Assembly (NCBI GenBank): GCA_034096865.1
Contig: JAWQFJ010028307.1
Span: forward strand, 48,278 to 112,277
Length of the DNA stretch: 64,000 bases
Direction: 5' to 3'
Source: Theodoxus fluviatilis
Lineage: Eukaryota > Mollusca > Gastropoda > Cycloneritida > Neritidae
The first letter of the stretch is position 1, and every line of letters starts with the position of its first letter. Made by a program: the position numbers and the translations under genes. This document shows, piece by piece, positions 13,345 through 19,300 of the stretch. Under the pieces are notes generated by a model. It did not search any database. It saw only the letters and a list, made by a program, of their open reading frames with translations, and had not been told where the DNA came from.

Positions 13345-16300
13345 TGAGTGTCTGTGTGTGTATGTGTGTGTGTGTGTGTCAGACCTGCCTACCTCTAAAA
13401 TACCTTCTCAGTAGTTTTTTGGCTAAAAAGGGCTAATTTCAGTAGTTTTGGACTCCTTGTCAGTAGTCACTCGAATCGCGGTATCGCGGCATTATTTTGA
13501 ACAAAATGAACATAACACAAGTTTACTTCACATTATTTTCAAACTGTTATAACTTACTTGTTTGTTGTTCCAACTGCTACTGTATTTCATCAATTCTCCA
13601 AATACATTGTTTCTGTTCAAAATTGCACTTAGTTCCATGTACACTGCACAATCGCTGTTTCACAATCAATCCAACAAATCAGTTTCACAATCGTTCTCAG
13701 TTTCACATTGACTCCACTTTGACACTAGTCTTTTTTCTTCAGGCTTTCTTTGTAGCAGGATTTCAGCTCCTGAAGCTGAACATTGGTGTACACCCTTTCT
13801 TGTTTGCCAACAGACTTGAGAACTAGTAGAGACTCCAATGTTTCTTGACTCATGCTGGCTCTGGTTTCTGTTCTGTTCTTTCGAACAAGACTGAAGATTC
13901 GCTCACAATGGGCACTAGAGTGGGGTATTGTCAGGATCCCCTGCATGAAACTGGGAAGGTGAGGGAATTTCTCACAGCCGGTTTCATCTCTGAGATCTTT
14001 GACAGATTGCCAGAAGTCATCTATCCTCCCTGTTTCATTTTGATCTGGCAAGCTTTCAAAGATGTGAGTCTGGAATCTTGAGAATTCCAGCAGGATGTTG
14101 TCTGCAGATCCTCCAGGGGGGATGAGGGCAGGGTACTTTTGAAGGAAGTACTTGATGGACTCCAGATGACTATCCTTGTCAGGCACAGGTGTAGTTGCCT
14201 CAGCATCATTTTGCATTTTGGTCCTCACCACATTCGGATCAACTACTTCTGCATGCTTCAACAGCACATGGTCACTGCCCAAAGGAAAGCTCTTGTTGAT
14301 GTATGCAGATGCCGTCATGAAGAACTGCTTCACCTCCATGTAGAATTTCTTCACTTTCTCTGGCCGAAGGCTGCTTGTGTTGTTGATGAACTCCCTTGCA
14401 TCATCTCCAATGGTGAGGTTTTCATCAGCCTTGTGGTGGTACGCTTGTTCAAACTTCACCTCCCGCAACAGTTCCCCACCCTTGTTTGAAAGGGCAACAG
14501 ACTTCAGATACCTCTCATAGAGGGTACGCTGCAACTTGAAGATAGTTCGTCTCAGCAAATGGATTTTCGGCTCTTCACACTGCAGCACAAGATTCTGGTC
14601 GTCAAACACTTGCAGTGCACTGTTCAGAAACATGCAGTACAGTTTTGATGTTTGGGAACTGAAGACAGTGTACAGACGTTCAAGGCGATCAGCCTGAGAA
14701 TTGGTCTTCTGCTTTCGTTCTTGTCTTTCCTTTTGAAAGAATTCTTTCAGCGCACCCCAGTTCTCCAACAGCCGAGGAAGACATGTTCTGACACTGAGCC
14801 AGCGCGTTGGCACATGCTTTAAGATCCGAGTAGCCTTGACATCATGGTGGAGCTGGATGTTTTTCAATTCCTCAAGTCTTTTGCTGCTCTTGTCAAGATA
14901 GTAGTACACATCCACCAGGACTTCATCGATTTTCAGAGACAGCTCAGATGATGCTGAAACAAACACACACAAATACCACATTAGTACACTCAACTCATTA
15001 TCCTACTGAATACTGGTTTGCACTGTGGAATTTAGTGTACATCTTTAGTAACATGTGAAATAATGCATTCTGTTATTTATACTTGATAAAATATTAAACG
15101 CTCATATGCAGGAAACGCTCAATAATTAATTCTATTTTTTCACGTATGCAAGTAATGTCATAAACGTTCCTGTGAGGGGTTAAAAGGATGATTTGCTACA
15201 ATATTCAAACACAGAAATAAATTGCTAGTACCACATCACAGTACATGTAGTTAGATTTCTTGGCAGTCATTCATGCCATGACGAGTTGTGTCCCTTGATA
15301 GATTTCAAATTTCAAACGTAGTTTTCTGTTAGATGCCGATGTAAGCAGTCATTGAAACAAGTGGATTTTACTTCAGACTATAACAAATTCAAAAGGAGAA
15401 ATGAACTTAGTGAAAGAGATTAGAGTTATACAATGCGTGGACTAGCCACTGATCATATTGTTCCTGTTCTAAAATTAGTATCCATGTTCGCAAACGCAGA
15501 TACTATTTTTACAATTTTAGATTTTTGTATATTTTCAAACCTGTTTTTCTGGCAATCCACTACGATTTAAACTGCACAAATTGGTAGATCACTACATTTT
15601 TAGACTGTGTAGCTGTGGATTAACCCATTTTAGCATGCAGGGTGGTTCTCTAGTGCCTTTAATAACAGATGAATAAATAAAAAATACCTTTTTGTGCAGC
15701 AATATGTATCAAATGACACACACATCCAGCCAGATACACATTGCCATGCTTCTTTGTCATGAATGCGTAGACCCCAGCCTTCTTTCCCACCATGACATTG
15801 CAGTTATCACAGCCAAGGGCTAGGCAGTTCTTCCAAGGTATCTTCACAACTTCTCTCCCTTCGCTGTCATGGTCAGTCATAACATCATCAATAAGCTTGA
15901 AAATGTTTTCACCTGAAACAATACATGGCACACTTGTAATCCACAGACAAGGCAAACACAAAAAGGACTGGAAAAAAAAATGACAACACACACCTTTGGT
16001 TGATAATAATAATGGCTATTTTTATAGTCATAGTGCCTATTTGACATTTGAGTTCTAGCGCTTTACATTCTCAATTATGTGTGCAGTAAAGACTACACAG
16101 TCACACTGAACAGAACAAAAGTAGAGTGACATGATGTAACATTAGTACAGTCATGTCAATCAGTGTTACCTTTAAATGTTAGATAGGATCTTCCAGCCTC
16201 TAATTTTGTTGCAAAGATGCATGACAAAGTTTAAAGACCTATGTTTTGTAATAAAGTGAGTCACCTGTGGCTCGATCACTTAGAGCTGGAACGGATAACA

Positions 16301-19300
16301 GTTCAGAATGAACCTGGCCTGTTTCCTGGTCTACTGTGCGGACCACCAATGGAAACAGTTTCTCCCGAGTGTCCTGGCTACCATCAGTGGAGATCGTGAA
16401 AGGATCATTCTTCATTCTCATGATGAGCTCTTCTTGAAAACCATTGCTCAGCTTCTTCACAACAGCAGTAGCTTTGGATCTTCCACAGGCAAACTTCGCA
16501 GCAATTTGAGAGTCCGGAAACATTTTTGGGAAGGCCTCTGTGAACTTGTCAGCTGATGTAAATGGGAGATTCAGTTCTGTCAACAGTTCCACCATCATGG
16601 TTTCTGCGCGCGTGACCTGCTCCACTGTCGGTCCACTTTCCTTGGGTTTTTGAGTGAAGTAGTTCGTTATGGCCTTTGTTGTTGAAGTTGGGTGAGGCAC
16701 ACATTTATCCACATGGGCTTTGCTTTCGCAATGCCTTTTGCAATCATTTATTCCGCCATGTCGAATCGTAAAGTCACACGAGCAAACACTGCAGTGCGCG
16801 AATTCAGCACCTTTTTCGCTGCGAGTGAGAACTCGATACTTCTCCGAGTAATGGGGCCGAAAAGTTTGCGTTGGAGCCTTCTTCTTCTTCTTTGTTTTAC
16901 TCGTAGAAGAGTCCGCGGTTTCATTGTCCGTGTCGGACTCGGAAGTTTCATGTAGTCTTTTTGCCTGCGACGACATCTTTCACTTTTGGTTTCCAATTCT
17001 ACAATGAAGAGCGCGCATGCGCGAAAAACGACAACCGGAAACGCGTAATTCACGCACGGCTAAACAATGTCATCAGGCGAACCTAACCTGAAATGTGACT
17101 TACACTTTCCGTAATATCGAACTACAAAAAAATCGTATTTGTTAAACTTTGACCGTAGTCCGTAGTTTTGGGCTAAATTCCGTAGAAACTACGGTTAAAC
17201 CGTAGTAGTAGGCAGGTCTGGTGTGTGTGTGTGAATGTGTTTGCACACACCTCTTTCCAGGCTAAGAGGGGAGGGAAGCCATACCGACAGGTAACTCATT
17301 TTGAAGGGCATGAGCTTCTGAATATGCAACTGTTGTTATTAAGTGCTGGAAAATGCTAGAGCATTGAGAAAGTTTCCAGCCTTGACGAAAATCCCCCCAA
17401 GGCCGTTGCTTAGTTATGTCACGTTGATAGGGCATAATTGCTTTTGATGTGTCATGTGACGTCGATTTGAGCTGCTTCCAGACAACAGAGTTGTTCATGT
17501 TTTTTCTAGAAAGTTCTACTTGTCACGACTCAAACCGGTTTATTTTAATTTTTGGGCTTGTTTGGATGGTTTTGTTATTATACTTATGTTTCCCTTTATC
17601 TTCAGGGTAAGAATTGTCCCACACGGGATTTATAAGAGGTATGAAACTGTTGCTTTATTGTTTTTGTTTACTCTAATTGTAGCTATTTTTGAGCTCATAT
17701 GAATGACACATTTTGATAGACCATAAAACTCCATCTATCAATCTGACTATTAGAATTATTTCACTGAGCAAGGACTTTGCAGTTTTATTGTTTGTGGTTA
17801 GATTTCCATGGGAATTTTCAGACTAACTTTTTCATGCACCTTGAACATGCTTTTATCACCCTAGTGGTGAACATTCTCTGTTGCACACAAATTTGGTTTC
17901 TTATCTAGGCTATTTAACGAGGGGCTTATTCACTTGAGGGAGGGTATTTGAGAAGATCTGTGACTCTCCATAGCCCACTGCGTGGCTGTTTACATTTTTT
18001 TTTCGTCTTAATTTGCATTCTGGTTGCCACTTGGTGTAGGTGGTGTCGCAGCTACTTTCACTGTGGTCAGGAGTGACCAGGTATTGGCCTCCTGGGTGTT
18101 CTAATGGCATGACCCTTTTTCTTTTCTTTTTCCGACGGGAGTGTCGTCATACCGGAATTGTGTGGAGGCAATTTTTCCCTCAGCACTCTGTACAAGATCA
18201 GCCGAACACTCTCCACTAAGAAGTCAAATCAAAACGGACCGGCTAAAGACAACGAAGGGCACACCATCACCAAGGAGGAGGACCAGAGACAACGATGGGC
18301 CGAATATTTCAAGGACCTTCTCACGACCCCAGCCATCAGAGAGACCTGACATCCCTCCTGTGGACACTTCACTGGGAGTTACCACCAACCCCCCAACTAA
18401 AGCAGAAATCCAGAAGGCCCTGAAGGCGCTCAAAAACAACAAAGCAGCTGGACCGGACAGAATTCCACCAGAGGCACTCAAGACAGACATTTCCACCACA
18501 GCAACCATGCTGCTGCCTTTACTACAGAAAATCTGGACGGAAAAAAGGACAGCTGGTGAAACTCCCAAGGAAAGAAGATCTCGGACTATGCAAGAACTGG
18601 CGCGGCATCATGCTACTGTCAGTGCCAAGTAAAGTACTAACCCGCATCATCCTGGATCGACTGAAAGACGCTGTCGACAAAAGACTTCGTCCAGAACAAG
18701 CTGGCTTCAGGAAGGACAAGACATGCACGGACCAGATCGCTACGCTCAGGATAATCCTGGAGCAGTCCCTGGAGTGGCAGTCAACGTTGTACCTGAACTT
18801 TATTGGCTTCCGCCAGGCATTTGACAGCGTTGACAGAGAGACCATTTGGAGACTCCTCCATCACTATGGAATCCCGCCAGCCTATGTCAACCTGATCCAG
18901 CAGCTGTACGAGGGCGCCACGTGCCAGGTGATCCACAACGGCAAACTGACAGAGGAATTTGAGGTGACTACAGGGGTCCGTCAAGGATACTTGCTGTCGC
19001 TGATGATTTTCCTGCTCGTGGTGGACTGGGTCATGTGAGAGACAACCAGAACAGGCAGGATCAGAGTCCAGTGGACCCTGACACAGACCTTGGACGACCT
19101 TGACTTTGCAGACGACTTGTGCCTGATGTCCCAATGCTACCAGCACATGCAACAGAAGACAGACAACCTTGCCCGAGAAGCAGCGAAGACCGGGCTACAG
19201 GTCAACCTGGAAAAGACAGAGACCATGGCCATGAACAAGAAGCAGCAGAAGCCTGTTACCCTGAGAGACAAGGAACTCAAAGAGATGGACTCCTTTACTT

